Below are positions 44,782 to 53,444 of a stretch of 64,000 nucleotides of DNA, one piece after another. The DNA lies in contig NZ_JYNQ01000001.1 in the NCBI RefSeq assembly GCF_000934685.1, positions 2,716,501 to 2,780,500 on the forward strand, given 5' to 3'. The DNA comes from Lacinutrix sp. Hel_I_90. GTDB lineage: Bacteria; Bacteroidota; Bacteroidia; Flavobacteriales; Flavobacteriaceae. The stretch's first letter is position 1. Each line of letters starts with the position of its first letter. The translations under genes and the position numbers were made by a program. The notes under the pieces are model-generated. The model was given only the letters and a program-made list of their open reading frames with translations. It did no database searches and was not told the DNA's origin.

Positions 44782-46079
44782 TAGCGTCTTAGTTTTTCAA
44801 TTTCAGAAACAACAGCGCTATGGGTCACTATATTGGTTTTAAAATGATTAACAATGGTCTCTTTTTCAGTAGTTGTGGCTTCAAACTGGTTTAAAATATT
44901 CATCAAATGCATTTTCATGTGGCCCTCTTGAATCCCTGTTGTTGTTAATGAACGCAGAGCGCCAAAATTTTGAGCCAGACCAGCAACCGCTACAATTTGC
45001 ATGAGTTCTTTCGCTGTTGGTTTTCCTAAAATATCTAATGCGACTTTCACTAAAGGATGTAAATTGGTCAATCCGCCAACGGTTCCAAGTGCTAATGGAA
45101 TTTCCATCCAAAAAGTGAAAATGCCGTTTTCAATTTTTGCATGCGTTAAGCTTGTGTATTTTCCATCTTTAGAAGCATAGGCGTGTACTCCGGCTTCAAC
45201 CGCTCTAAAATCATTGCCAGTCGCTAAAACGACAGCGTCAATACCATTCATAATGCCTTTATTATGAGTGACCGCTCTATAGGGCTCAACTTCGGCAATG
45301 GCTACGGCTTGTACAAACTTTTGGGCAAATGTTTCAGCCGGGATATGCTTGTCTTTTAATGCTTCAACTTTACACGATACTTCTGCTCTAACCAAACAAT
45401 CGGGAACGTAGTTAGAGAGAATACTCATAATAATTTCTATAGAAACATTGCGTTGTTTTTTTGCTTCAGTTTTAAACGTTTTTGCAAATTGCTCTAAACA
45501 AGAGTTTATAAAATTCGCTCCCATGGCATCCAGTGTTTCAAAGGTAGCATGCAGCTGGTAATACCCATTTATTGCTTCAGTTTTATTTCGTAATTCAATA
45601 TCTAGAATACCACCGCCACGTTTTTCCATGTTTCTGGTAATAGGCTTTGCATCAGCAATTAATTGTGATTTTACGTTTTTAAAAAAAGCAGTCAACACAT
45701 TAAAATCACCAGCATATATAAAATGAACTTGCCCAATTTTAGTAGTGGAAATAACAGTGGTTTTAAACCCACCACGATCCATCCAAAACTTTGCCGCTTT
45801 ACTGGCAGCGGCGACTACAGAACTTTCTTCAATGGCCATCGGTATCGCGTAGGTCTTGCCATTGATTAAAAAGTTTGGTGCCACTCCAAAGGGTAAGTAG
45901 TAATTAGAAATCGTATTTTCTATAAACTCATCATGTAATTGCTGAAGTTTTTTATCTTCATTAAAGTATTGTACTATAGTTTCTTTTGCTGTGCTTGAAT
46001 TAGAAAGGTAATTGGTGACAATCCAATCTATTTTTTCAGATTTTGTAAGCTTAGAAAAGCCAGAAATTGATGTGCTCAT
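44781..46079 (-). CDS. mvaA: Hydroxymethylglutaryl-CoA reductase, class II type
   Basis: 432 residues, the class II (bacterial, soluble) length, without a membrane domain. Substrate and cofactor regions are recognisable: HNKGIMNGIDAVVLATGNDFRAVEAG for the active-site lysine and aspartate, and GHMKMH in the C-terminal region carries the catalytic histidine. Although class II enzymes are called degradative, the neighbouring GYDIA kinase indicates that here it makes mevalonate for isoprenoids. The operon has a consensus -7 box upstream at 46099-46106. Confidence 0.93.
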   Translation of the reverse strand: MSTSISGFSKLTKSEKIDWIVTNYLSNSSTAKETIVQYFNEDKKLQQLHDEFIENTISNYYLPFGVAPNFLINGKTYAIPMAIEESSVVAAASKAAKFWMDRGGFKTTVISTTKIGQVHFIYAGDFNVLTAFFKNVKSQLIADAKPITRNMEKRGGGILDIELRNKTEAINGYYQLHATFETLDAMGANFINSCLEQFAKTFKTEAKKQRNVSIEIIMSILSNYVPDCLVRAEVSCKVEALKDKHIPAETFAQKFVQAVAIAEVEPYRAVTHNKGIMNGIDAVVLATGNDFRAVEAGVHAYASKDGKYTSLTHAKIENGIFTFWMEIPLALGTVGGLTNLHPLVKVALDILGKPTAKELMQIVAVAGLAQNFGALRSLTTTGIQEGHMKMHLMNILNQFEATTTEKETIVNHFKTNIVTHSAVVSEIEKLRR

Positions 46080-46098
46080 TCAATAGGTATTATGTTTG

Positions 46099-46106
46099 CA
46101 AAGATA
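46099..46106 (-). promoter_or_regulatory. -7 box of the mvaA operon
   Basis: TATCTTTG on the minus strand matches TAnnTTTG and lies 20 bp upstream of the ATG. I find no TTG at the normal -33 distance. Confidence 0.5.
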
Positions 46107-46226
46107 CTGTTCTCATAATCATATTTCGAATATGAAATGTAGTTTGCATATTTAACTGTTAATAAATAGGGTTTTTTGCTTATTTTTTAGTAAACTTGGC
46201 ATTCTTTTAAGATAAAAATATTCTGA

Positions 46227-48458
46227 ATGCAATATTATAAATATTTACTACTTTTCTGCTTTTTAGCAAGCGCTTTATCCTCAGCACAAAACAAATTAAT
46301 TACATTAGAAGACATCTGGAATGATGGTACTTTTAGAACCGAAAGACTAGATGCGCTGCACTCTATGAATAACGGACAAGAATACTCCGTTTTGAACCTT
46401 GATAGAGATAACGGGATGACTACTATAGATGTTTATGATTATAAAACACTAGAGAAGGTAAAAACATTGGTGAATTCTTCGGCGATTAAAGACTTAAACT
46501 ATTTTACAAACTATACGTTTAGTGACGATGAAAATCAGGTGCTTTTAGCAACAGAGGAAGCCGCTATTTTTAGGCGTTCTACGTTAGCGAAATACTACGT
46601 TTACAATGTTAAATCTGAGACATTACTATTAGTTGCTGAAGACAAAATACAAGAGCCAACCTTTTCTCCTAATGGAAAAATGGTTGCTTATGGTTTAAAC
46701 AATAATCTATACATTAAAGACTTAGCCTCAGGAAAAACCACACAAGTAACTGCTGATGGTGTAAAGAATAAAATCATTAATGGCATTACAGATTGGGTTT
46801 ACGAAGAAGAATTTGGTTTTGTTCGTGCCTTCGAGTGGAATGCAGATAGCGATAAAATTGCATTTATTCGTTTTGATGAAACTGCTGTGCCAGAATTTTC
46901 AATGGATGTATATGGTAAGGATTTATACCAAACCCAAAACGTTTTTAAATATCCAAAAGCCGGTGAAGCGAATGCCATAGTATCACTGCATGTTTACGAT
47001 TTGAAGAAAAATGAAACGCAAGCAGTAACGGTCGATAAAACCTACAGCGATTTTTATATTCCAAGAATTGAATGGACTAATGATCCAGAGGTCTTAAGTG
47101 CACAATACATGAATCGTCATCAGGACGCCTTAGATTTATGGTTGGTTAATGCAAAGACTAAGGAAGCGACCTTGACGATCGCAGAAACAGATAAAGCCTA
47201 TGTTGATGTAACAGACAATTTAACCTTTCTAAAAGATAACAGCATTATCTGGACCAGTGAAAAGGACGGCTATAACCATATCTACCATTATACTAAAAAA
47301 GGAAAACTCATTAATCAAGTGACCAAAGGTAATTGGGAAGTGACTAATTATTATGGCTACGATGAAGAAACAGATAAAATATATTATCAATCTGTAGAGA
47401 ATGGCTCTATAAATCGTGATGTGTATTCTATAAAATTGGATGGTACAGATAAGCAACGATTGTCTAAAGCTCAAGGTACAAATAATGCCGACTTTAGTGC
47501 TGATTTCACCTACTTTATCAACACGTATTCAAGTGCTACAACACCTCCTTTGTACACATTAAATGACGCTTCAAATGGTGATGTAATAAAAACCATAAAA
47601 GATAACGCTGAAGTTTTAGAGGTTGTTTCAGAATATAAAATAGTACCAAAAGAATTTTCTACTATTCGTGTTAATGGTAATGATTTGAACATGTGGACGA
47701 TAAAGCCTGCTGATTTTGATGCCAATAAAGAATATCCTTTATTCATGTATCAATATTCAGGACCAGGATCACAACAAGTGGCTAATCGCTGGAATGTTGC
47801 AAACGATTATTGGTACCAAATGTTAGCGCAAAAAGGCTATATAGTAGCCTGCGTAGATGGAAGAGGTACGGGGTTAAAAGGCGCGGACTTCAAAAAAGTA
47901 ACACAAAACGAACTAGGTAAATACGAATTAGAAGATCAAATCGAAGCGGCAAAACAATTAGGACAACGCCCGTACATAGATGAAGCGCGCATTGGTATTT
48001 GGGGATGGAGTTATGGTGGGTTTATGAGTAGTAATGCCTTATTTAAAGGAAATGACGTCTTTAAAATGGCCATTGCAGTTGCACCAGTGACCAGTTGGAG
48101 ATTTTATGATTCTATTTATACAGAACGTTACATGACTACACCGCAGGAAAACGCAAGTGGTTATGATGACAATTCACCCATTAATCATGTCGATAAATTA
48201 AAAGGCGATTTCTTATTAATTCATGGCACGGGTGATGATAATGTACATGTACAAAACACAATGCGTATGGTTGAGGCTTTAATTCAAGCCGATAAGCAGT
48301 TTGAATGGATGATTTATCCAGATAAAAATCACGGTATTTATGGTGGCAACACGCGCTTACACTTATATAAAAAGATGACTAATTTTATTGATCGCACATT
48401 AGGTGATAAAATAGGCACCACAAGCGTAAAAATGGAAGCAGTAAAAGTTAAAGGATAA
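46227..48458 (+). CDS. Dipeptidyl peptidase IV (S9 family)
   Basis: 743 residues. A signal peptide (ending LSSAQ) directs it to the periplasm or cell surface. An eight-bladed propeller domain, DPPIV_N, covers about 70-470; WVYEEEFGFVRAFEWN carries the double glutamate that grips the substrate N-terminus. The alpha/beta hydrolase part holds GWSYGGF (serine near 594), GTGDDNVHVQN (aspartate near 670) and KNHGIYGG (histidine near 702). It removes X-Pro dipeptides. The POT peptide transporter gene follows 25 bp later, which links cleavage with uptake of the products. Confidence 0.93.
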   Translation: MQYYKYLLLFCFLASALSSAQNKLITLEDIWNDGTFRTERLDALHSMNNGQEYSVLNLDRDNGMTTIDVYDYKTLEKVKTLVNSSAIKDLNYFTNYTFSDDENQVLLATEEAAIFRRSTLAKYYVYNVKSETLLLVAEDKIQEPTFSPNGKMVAYGLNNNLYIKDLASGKTTQVTADGVKNKIINGITDWVYEEEFGFVRAFEWNADSDKIAFIRFDETAVPEFSMDVYGKDLYQTQNVFKYPKAGEANAIVSLHVYDLKKNETQAVTVDKTYSDFYIPRIEWTNDPEVLSAQYMNRHQDALDLWLVNAKTKEATLTIAETDKAYVDVTDNLTFLKDNSIIWTSEKDGYNHIYHYTKKGKLINQVTKGNWEVTNYYGYDEETDKIYYQSVENGSINRDVYSIKLDGTDKQRLSKAQGTNNADFSADFTYFINTYSSATTPPLYTLNDASNGDVIKTIKDNAEVLEVVSEYKIVPKEFSTIRVNGNDLNMWTIKPADFDANKEYPLFMYQYSGPGSQQVANRWNVANDYWYQMLAQKGYIVACVDGRGTGLKGADFKKVTQNELGKYELEDQIEAAKQLGQRPYIDEARIGIWGWSYGGFMSSNALFKGNDVFKMAIAVAPVTSWRFYDSIYTERYMTTPQENASGYDDNSPINHVDKLKGDFLLIHGTGDDNVHVQNTMRMVEALIQADKQFEWMIYPDKNHGIYGGNTRLHLYKKMTNFIDRTLGDKIGTTSVKMEAVKVKG

Positions 48459-48483
48459 ACTAACTATTAAATTATTTATAAAC

Positions 48484-50073
48484 ATGGAATTTAAATTTGG
48501 AGGTTCAGAAACCAATCAAAAAACAGTATTAGGTCATCCGTCAGGATTATTTGTGTTGTTTTTTACAGAAATGTGGGAACGCTTTTCTTACTACGGTATG
48601 CGCGCACTTTTAGTATTATTTTTAGTCTCGACTTTAATAGATGGTGGCTGGGAATGGGATAGAGCTGATGCTTTAGTACTATATGGTTGGTATACTGGAT
48701 TGGTTTATTTAACACCAATTATTGGTGGTTTTATTGCTGATAAATTTATGGGCTATAGAAAGGCAATTATTTTAGGTGCATTTATTATGACACTTGGGCA
48801 CGCATCTATGGCTTTAGAAGGAATAACTTCTGTTTTCTTTTATGCAGGTTTAACTTTTTTAATTATTGGTAATGGCTTATTTAAGCCGAATATTTCTTCA
48901 ATGGTTGGGCAACTATATAAATCACAAGGAAAAGAGAAAGATGCTGGGTACACCATTTTTTATATGGGTATTAATGCTGGCGCTTTTTTAGGTATTCTTT
49001 TGTGCGGATATATAGGAGAAAATGTTAATTGGCATTATGGTTTTGGTCTCGCTGGTGTGTTTATGTTTTTCGGAATGTTACAATTTTATTTCTCTCAAAA
49101 AATATTTGGTAAAATAGGATTAACACCTGTTAAAACTGGAGCTGTTGATGAGGTAATAGAAGACAGTGTAGAAAAAATAGGAGAGGATATTGAAGCTGTG
49201 GTAGAAGGTGTAGAAAATTCTAAAGTTGTGAGAGACAGAATGATTGTTATTGGTGTTTTATCATTATTCGTAGTGTTCTTTTGGTGGGCCTTCGAGCAAG
49301 CAGGTGGTTCTATGACCGTTTTTGCTGCAGACTATACAGACAGGGCTCTAGAAGGTAGTGCTGCTACATCATTTAAAATTATAAATACAATAATAACTGT
49401 TATTCCTATGTTGGTTATTACATGGGTTTTAGCTATGTTGTTTAAACAAACTTTCAGCAAATATGCCCTTGCTAATATTATCTTAGGATTTAGTTTTGTT
49501 ATAATTTGGGGCATTGTGATTTGGATGTTAAATAGAGAGTTTCAATCAGATACTACAGAAGTTCCTGCTTCATGGTTCTCAGTCTTAAACTCTTTATTTA
49601 TTATTTTATTTGCTCCTTTATTTTCTAAGGTATGGGAAAGTAAATTCAATCCTTCAGGACCAGTTAAATTCGCCATCGGATTGTTTTTAGTAGGTCTAGG
49701 GTTTGCAGCTTTGGCTTATGGAGCTTCAGGAATACCAGATGGTGCTAAAACGGCATCTGTTAGTTTAGTTTTCTTGGTTATTGCATATTTTCTTCATACC
49801 ATGGGGGAACTATGCGTTTCACCAGTGGGATTAAGCTATGTTAGTAAATTAGCACCAGTGAAATTTGTAAGTCTTATGTTTGGAATTTGGTTCACAGCTA
49901 ATTTCTTTGCAAATCTTTTAGGTGGTGTTACGGGAAGTTATATTGATCCAATTTCTGAAGAGCATGGGTTGTCTACTTTCTTTTTAATATTTACTATAAT
50001 ACCAATAGTTGCGGCTTTGATAATGTTAGCTCTTAATCGTACATTATTAAAAATGATGCATGGTATAAAATAA
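48484..50073 (+). CDS. POT/PTR-family proton-dependent peptide transporter
   Basis: 529 residues with 12-14 helices. Helix 1 has the family motif EMWERFSYYGMRALLVLFL (ExxERFxYY), and GGFIADKFMGYRKAI is the MFS loop after helix 2. A long cytoplasmic loop near 215-255 (rich in Val and Glu) separates the two halves. POT carriers import di- and tripeptides with protons. Being 25 bp behind the dipeptidyl peptidase gene, it is well placed to take up released dipeptides. A terminator follows at 50097. Confidence 0.93.
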   Translation: MEFKFGGSETNQKTVLGHPSGLFVLFFTEMWERFSYYGMRALLVLFLVSTLIDGGWEWDRADALVLYGWYTGLVYLTPIIGGFIADKFMGYRKAIILGAFIMTLGHASMALEGITSVFFYAGLTFLIIGNGLFKPNISSMVGQLYKSQGKEKDAGYTIFYMGINAGAFLGILLCGYIGENVNWHYGFGLAGVFMFFGMLQFYFSQKIFGKIGLTPVKTGAVDEVIEDSVEKIGEDIEAVVEGVENSKVVRDRMIVIGVLSLFVVFFWWAFEQAGGSMTVFAADYTDRALEGSAATSFKIINTIITVIPMLVITWVLAMLFKQTFSKYALANIILGFSFVIIWGIVIWMLNREFQSDTTEVPASWFSVLNSLFIILFAPLFSKVWESKFNPSGPVKFAIGLFLVGLGFAALAYGASGIPDGAKTASVSLVFLVIAYFLHTMGELCVSPVGLSYVSKLAPVKFVSLMFGIWFTANFFANLLGGVTGSYIDPISEEHGLSTFFLIFTIIPIVAALIMLALNRTLLKMMHGIK

Positions 50074-50096
50074 AACAGTACAATACAAAATTTAAC

Positions 50097-50128
50097 AAAA
50101 CGCCTCTTTGGGGCGTTTTGTATTTTTG
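50097..50128 (+). terminator. Terminator after the peptide transporter
   Basis: AAAACGCC (50097-50104) pairs with GGCGTTTT (50112-50119) around a 7-base loop, followed by a T-rich tract. The next promoter starts inside this hairpin's loop. Confidence 0.8.
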
Positions 50129-50136
50129 TAACTTTG
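50108..50136 (+). promoter_or_regulatory. Promoter of the thioredoxin-like gene
   Basis: TTG at 50108-50110, an 18-bp spacer and TAACTTTG at 50129-50136 match the consensus. A second -7-like box, TATTTTTG, lies directly before it at 50121-50128. The -33 element sits in the loop of the terminator, so the two overlap. Confidence 0.65.
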
Positions 50137-50174
50137 GAACACTATTTGCAATTAGGTTTATAAAATATATAGAA

Positions 50175-50723
50175 ATGAAAAAATACATTGTTTTAGCTTT
50201 TATTGGTTTTTTTGCAACAGCAACATTAGTTGCACAAGAAATCAATTGGGTGACACTAGAAAAAGCTGTTGAGCTTCAAAAGAAGAATCCTAAAAAAATT
50301 ATGATGGACATGTATACCGTTTGGTGTGGTCCCTGTAAAATGCTCGATCGTAATACGTTTAGTAATAAAGATGTTGCAACCTATGTTAACAAACATTATT
50401 ATGCTGTAAAATTCAACGCAGAAGGTAACGACACAGTAAAATTTAAGGATAAAACCTTTGGTAATCCAAGCTATAATCCTGCGAAAGCTAAAAGCAGAAA
50501 TTCAGGGCATGAATTGTCACGTTTCTTTAGCGTGCGTGCCTACCCAACATTAGTGTTTTTAGATGAAAAAGCAGAGTTTATAGCACCAATTTCTGGGTAT
50601 AAAACACCAAAGCAATTAGAGTTGTATTTAAAAATGTTTAAAAAAGATGACCACTTAGCAATGGATACGCAAGCCAAATTTGGTGAGTACGCCAAAAACT
50701 TTACGGCAGAATTTTCAGAGTAA
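50175..50723 (+). CDS. Exported thioredoxin-like protein
   Basis: 182 residues from the ATG at 50175; the longer frame from 50118 would begin upstream of the promoter start site and hide the signal peptide. The signal ends TATLVAQ. The thioredoxin active site is WCGPCK, cysteines near 51 and 54, in the DMYTVWCGPC setting. A cis-proline segment (RAYPTLVF) is present. It likely works as a periplasmic thiol-disulfide reductase or oxidase. It is convergent with comEC; a hairpin inside the comEC 3' end may end its transcript. Confidence 0.88.
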   Translation: MKKYIVLAFIGFFATATLVAQEINWVTLEKAVELQKKNPKKIMMDMYTVWCGPCKMLDRNTFSNKDVATYVNKHYYAVKFNAEGNDTVKFKDKTFGNPSYNPAKAKSRNSGHELSRFFSVRAYPTLVFLDEKAEFIAPISGYKTPKQLELYLKMFKKDDHLAMDTQAKFGEYAKNFTAEFSE

Positions 50724-50728
50724 TACAC

Positions 50729-52756
50729 TCAATCTATAGGTAGTACAAAAGCACCCCTTTCACCAGTATAGTGAAAAGGGGTGTTTTGTTTTATGCAAGT
50801 CGTCTTCCAGCGTGAAATGTAAGACTTATAATTACTCCCATCTGCAATAATCATTTTAGGTTGAAGAGAATCAATCAGGCGAATCATATTCAATTTTGGG
50901 GATTGTGTAAGTAATATGTAATCTACTTTAAAACCTTTAATTTGATACGCTCCCAGACTATCGATAATTAGTAAATGTTGTTTTTTACTAAGTTTTAAAA
51001 CGGAAGGTAAGGTGTTTTTCTGAATACTTTTAATGTTGTTTCCTACGCTATAATCTTTCAAATTATAAAACTGCTGAAGACTATCCAAATTAGAATAGAC
51101 CTTAAAAGCATTAGCTGTTTTTTCTCCAATAATAGTATATCTCGTTTTATGAAAAATGGCGAATTCACGTGAGCTGTTTTTTAGTTTTGAAAATAGATAA
51201 GTCCCTTGAAATAATAGAACGGTAACTAAGGTGAAGCGCAACCATTTATAGTTAGGCTTCATCGCAAATTGGACTGCCGCTATAATTAGTAAATAAGCCG
51301 CAAACAACTGAAACAGGGTAAATGAAATATCCTTAAATAAAAAAGATTCTTGGAGTGATAGCCATTTCATGAGACTATTCATGCCAGATATAATTAAACT
51401 GAATACCTCTACTAACCATTCGGGTAAAACGTTAAGCAAAGCAAGTACAATAACTAAAATGCCAACACCCAGAATAATCCCCAAAAAAGGAATGATAACA
51501 ATATTAGCGACAAAAAATAAGCCAGGAAATTGATGAAAGTAATAGAGGCTAACGGGTAAAACACCCAATTGAGCCGCGAGTCCAACCGTAAAGTAAATCC
51601 ATAGCTTTGATAAGACATAATTTTTAGGTTGCCATAGCTTAACTAGTTTTGGTTGTATGGCAACAATGGCTATTACCGCTAAATAACTTAATTGAAAGCC
51701 GACGTCAAATAAAAATAAGGGTTTAAACAGTAATAATACAAATACAGAAATTGCTAAGGTATTGTAAATGTTCGTTGGGCGCTTTAAGTGCATGCCAATA
51801 GCAATAATGCTAAACATGGTTACCGCACGTGTTACTGAAGCTGTTAAGCCCGCAATTACTGCAAAACACCACATGAGAAGAACTAGTAAGGCGATGGTAG
51901 TTTGTCTCCCATATTTAAAGCGCTTTAATGGTTTAAATAGCGTATTTAGTAGCACTAAAATGAGGGCAACATGAAGTCCTGAAACGGCCAGAATATGTAT
52001 CGCACCTGCATCTGTATAATTCTCATAAATATCTTTACTTAAATCTTGTCTTTGGCCTAAAATCAACGCATTGAGAATTGCTAAAACATCTGGTGGAAAG
52101 TTGTAGTTTTTAAGTTTGGTGTTAATTTGTTCTCGAACGGCATCAGCGTAACCATAAATGGTGTGTTTTTTATTGCTTACACTAAAAAGGCGTTCAGGGT
52201 TTACCGTTAACTGTTTATAAACGTATTGTTTTTCTAAGTAGCTTTTATAATTAAATTGATGCGGATTGATAATACCAGTAATCTCTTTAAAATTTTCTGA
52301 GGTAATCAATACATCATCCACTTTTAAGTGTTCTGTCAAACTGTCTTTTGAAACATTTAATAAAGCTTTGCCAGAGGTCATAACCGCATTTATTTTTAAA
52401 ATATCAACAATATATTTATCATTATAATGACCAGACTTTAACCGTTTTCGGATTCTAAATGTAATTTGATTTTCTGCAGAATTTATAGCGGTATAATGTA
52501 AAGGACCTTGCTGTTCTTCATGACTATTTGTGGTTAATACACCAATTGAAATCATGGTGAGAAAGCTAAACATACCAAACCAAATTGTTTTTAATTTATT
52601 TTGTTTCGATATAAAATAAATAACACCTAAAATGGCGATGAAAAAAACCGTTGCATACAGAGACCAAGCTAAAGGAATAGCAAAAAAATGAGCAATTAAT
52701 ATTCCTAAAACTAAGCAAGCAGTGAGCTTAATTATAGTGAAGTTTAGGAGTTTCAC
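50729..52756 (-). CDS. comEC: ComEC/Rec2-family DNA-uptake channel
   Basis: 675 residues. An N-terminal three-helix segment (about 1-75) leads to the periplasmic DUF4131 domain (about 90-200). The competence domain follows with HILAVSGLHVALIL near 251-264 and many helices to about residue 520. The last 130 residues align in place with the beta-lactamase-like domain but lack a HxHxDH metal site; the end (ADGSNYKSYISRW, then GERGAFVL) is of the short Bacteroidota type. ComEC passes single-stranded DNA through the inner membrane during transformation. It follows a chimeric gene that begins with a copy of its own N-terminus. Confidence 0.9.
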   Translation of the reverse strand: MKLLNFTIIKLTACLVLGILIAHFFAIPLAWSLYATVFFIAILGVIYFISKQNKLKTIWFGMFSFLTMISIGVLTTNSHEEQQGPLHYTAINSAENQITFRIRKRLKSGHYNDKYIVDILKINAVMTSGKALLNVSKDSLTEHLKVDDVLITSENFKEITGIINPHQFNYKSYLEKQYVYKQLTVNPERLFSVSNKKHTIYGYADAVREQINTKLKNYNFPPDVLAILNALILGQRQDLSKDIYENYTDAGAIHILAVSGLHVALILVLLNTLFKPLKRFKYGRQTTIALLVLLMWCFAVIAGLTASVTRAVTMFSIIAIGMHLKRPTNIYNTLAISVFVLLLFKPLFLFDVGFQLSYLAVIAIVAIQPKLVKLWQPKNYVLSKLWIYFTVGLAAQLGVLPVSLYYFHQFPGLFFVANIVIIPFLGIILGVGILVIVLALLNVLPEWLVEVFSLIISGMNSLMKWLSLQESFLFKDISFTLFQLFAAYLLIIAAVQFAMKPNYKWLRFTLVTVLLFQGTYLFSKLKNSSREFAIFHKTRYTIIGEKTANAFKVYSNLDSLQQFYNLKDYSVGNNIKSIQKNTLPSVLKLSKKQHLLIIDSLGAYQIKGFKVDYILLTQSPKLNMIRLIDSLQPKMIIADGSNYKSYISRWKTTCIKQNTPFHYTGERGAFVLPID
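50747..50792 (+). terminator. Terminator hairpin inside the 3' end of comEC
   Basis: CACCCCTTTCAC (50752-50763) pairs with GTGAAAAGGGGTG (50771-50783, one A bulged) around a 7-base loop, with T-rich sequence after it. It suits the thioredoxin-like gene, which ends 29 bp before it, although these bases also encode the last residues of ComEC on the other strand. Confidence 0.6.
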
Positions 52757-52780
52757 TCCTTGAAGATAGTAAAAAAAATT

Positions 52781-53419
52781 CTACAATACGCGTCGCGCCT
52801 GCACAAACGCAAAAAGCCAGTATTTTTCTGTCAATTTAGAGGTAATAACCCCTTGACTCGTGGTGGCGTGAATAAATGCTATAGTATCACCTTTTATAGT
52901 GGTGACCAAGCCAACATGGTTAATGCGCGGATTTCTTTTTTTAGTAGTAAAAAATAACAAATCACCAACTTTTATTTCTTTTAAAGCGATCCATTCACCC
53001 GTTTTTGCCATCTCATGCGAAGCACGCGGTAACGGAATATTCTCTTCCTTAAATACGGTGCGAATTAAACCAGAACAATCCATACCTTTTTTTGTGGTAC
53101 CACCATGTTTATAACGTGTGCCCTCGTATTTTTCAGCGTTTTTAATTAGAGCAAGAGCAACTGTAGGCATATGTTTTTCTTGATGAAAACCCGTAGTTAA
53201 CCCATCAATAAAAAGTATTGACAAAAAGCTAAAAATCACAAGCCGAATCGATGTTATTTTTTTTTGTTTATAAAAATAAAAGAGTGTGGCTAAAGCAGCG
53301 ATATGAAAAACTGTGGCATACAAAGAAATCGCAGTAGGAATAGCAAAAAAATAAGCAATCAATATTCCTAAAACTAGGCAAGCCATTAGTTCTATAACAG
53401 TGAATTTTGGGGGTTTCAC
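52781..53419 (-). CDS. Chimeric protein: ComEC N-terminal membrane segment fused to NlpC/P60 peptidase
   Basis: 212 residues in two parts. Residues 1 to about 80 copy the ComEC N-terminus (shared ACLVLGILIA, FFAIP, SLYATVF, MFSFL-like and LTT blocks), giving three membrane helices. From about residue 88 the protein copies the NlpC/P60 domain of the next upstream gene (KNAEKYEGTRYK to FAFVQARRVL, mostly identical). The catalytic cysteine (about 115, MDCSGL) and two histidines (about 168 and 184) are kept, so it should cut peptidoglycan peptides. The flanking spacers are also duplicated. This is what a tandem duplication with breakpoints inside nlpC and comEC would make. It replaces the ComEC periplasmic domain by the peptidase, so the enzyme would face the periplasm. 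Confidence 0.85.
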   Translation of the reverse strand: MKPPKFTVIELMACLVLGILIAYFFAIPTAISLYATVFHIAALATLFYFYKQKKITSIRLVIFSFLSILFIDGLTTGFHQEKHMPTVALALIKNAEKYEGTRYKHGGTTKKGMDCSGLIRTVFKEENIPLPRASHEMAKTGEWIALKEIKVGDLLFFTTKKRNPRINHVGLVTTIKGDTIAFIHATTSQGVITSKLTEKYWLFAFVQARRVL

Positions 53420-53444
53420 CTATTGAAGATACGAAAAATTTATA

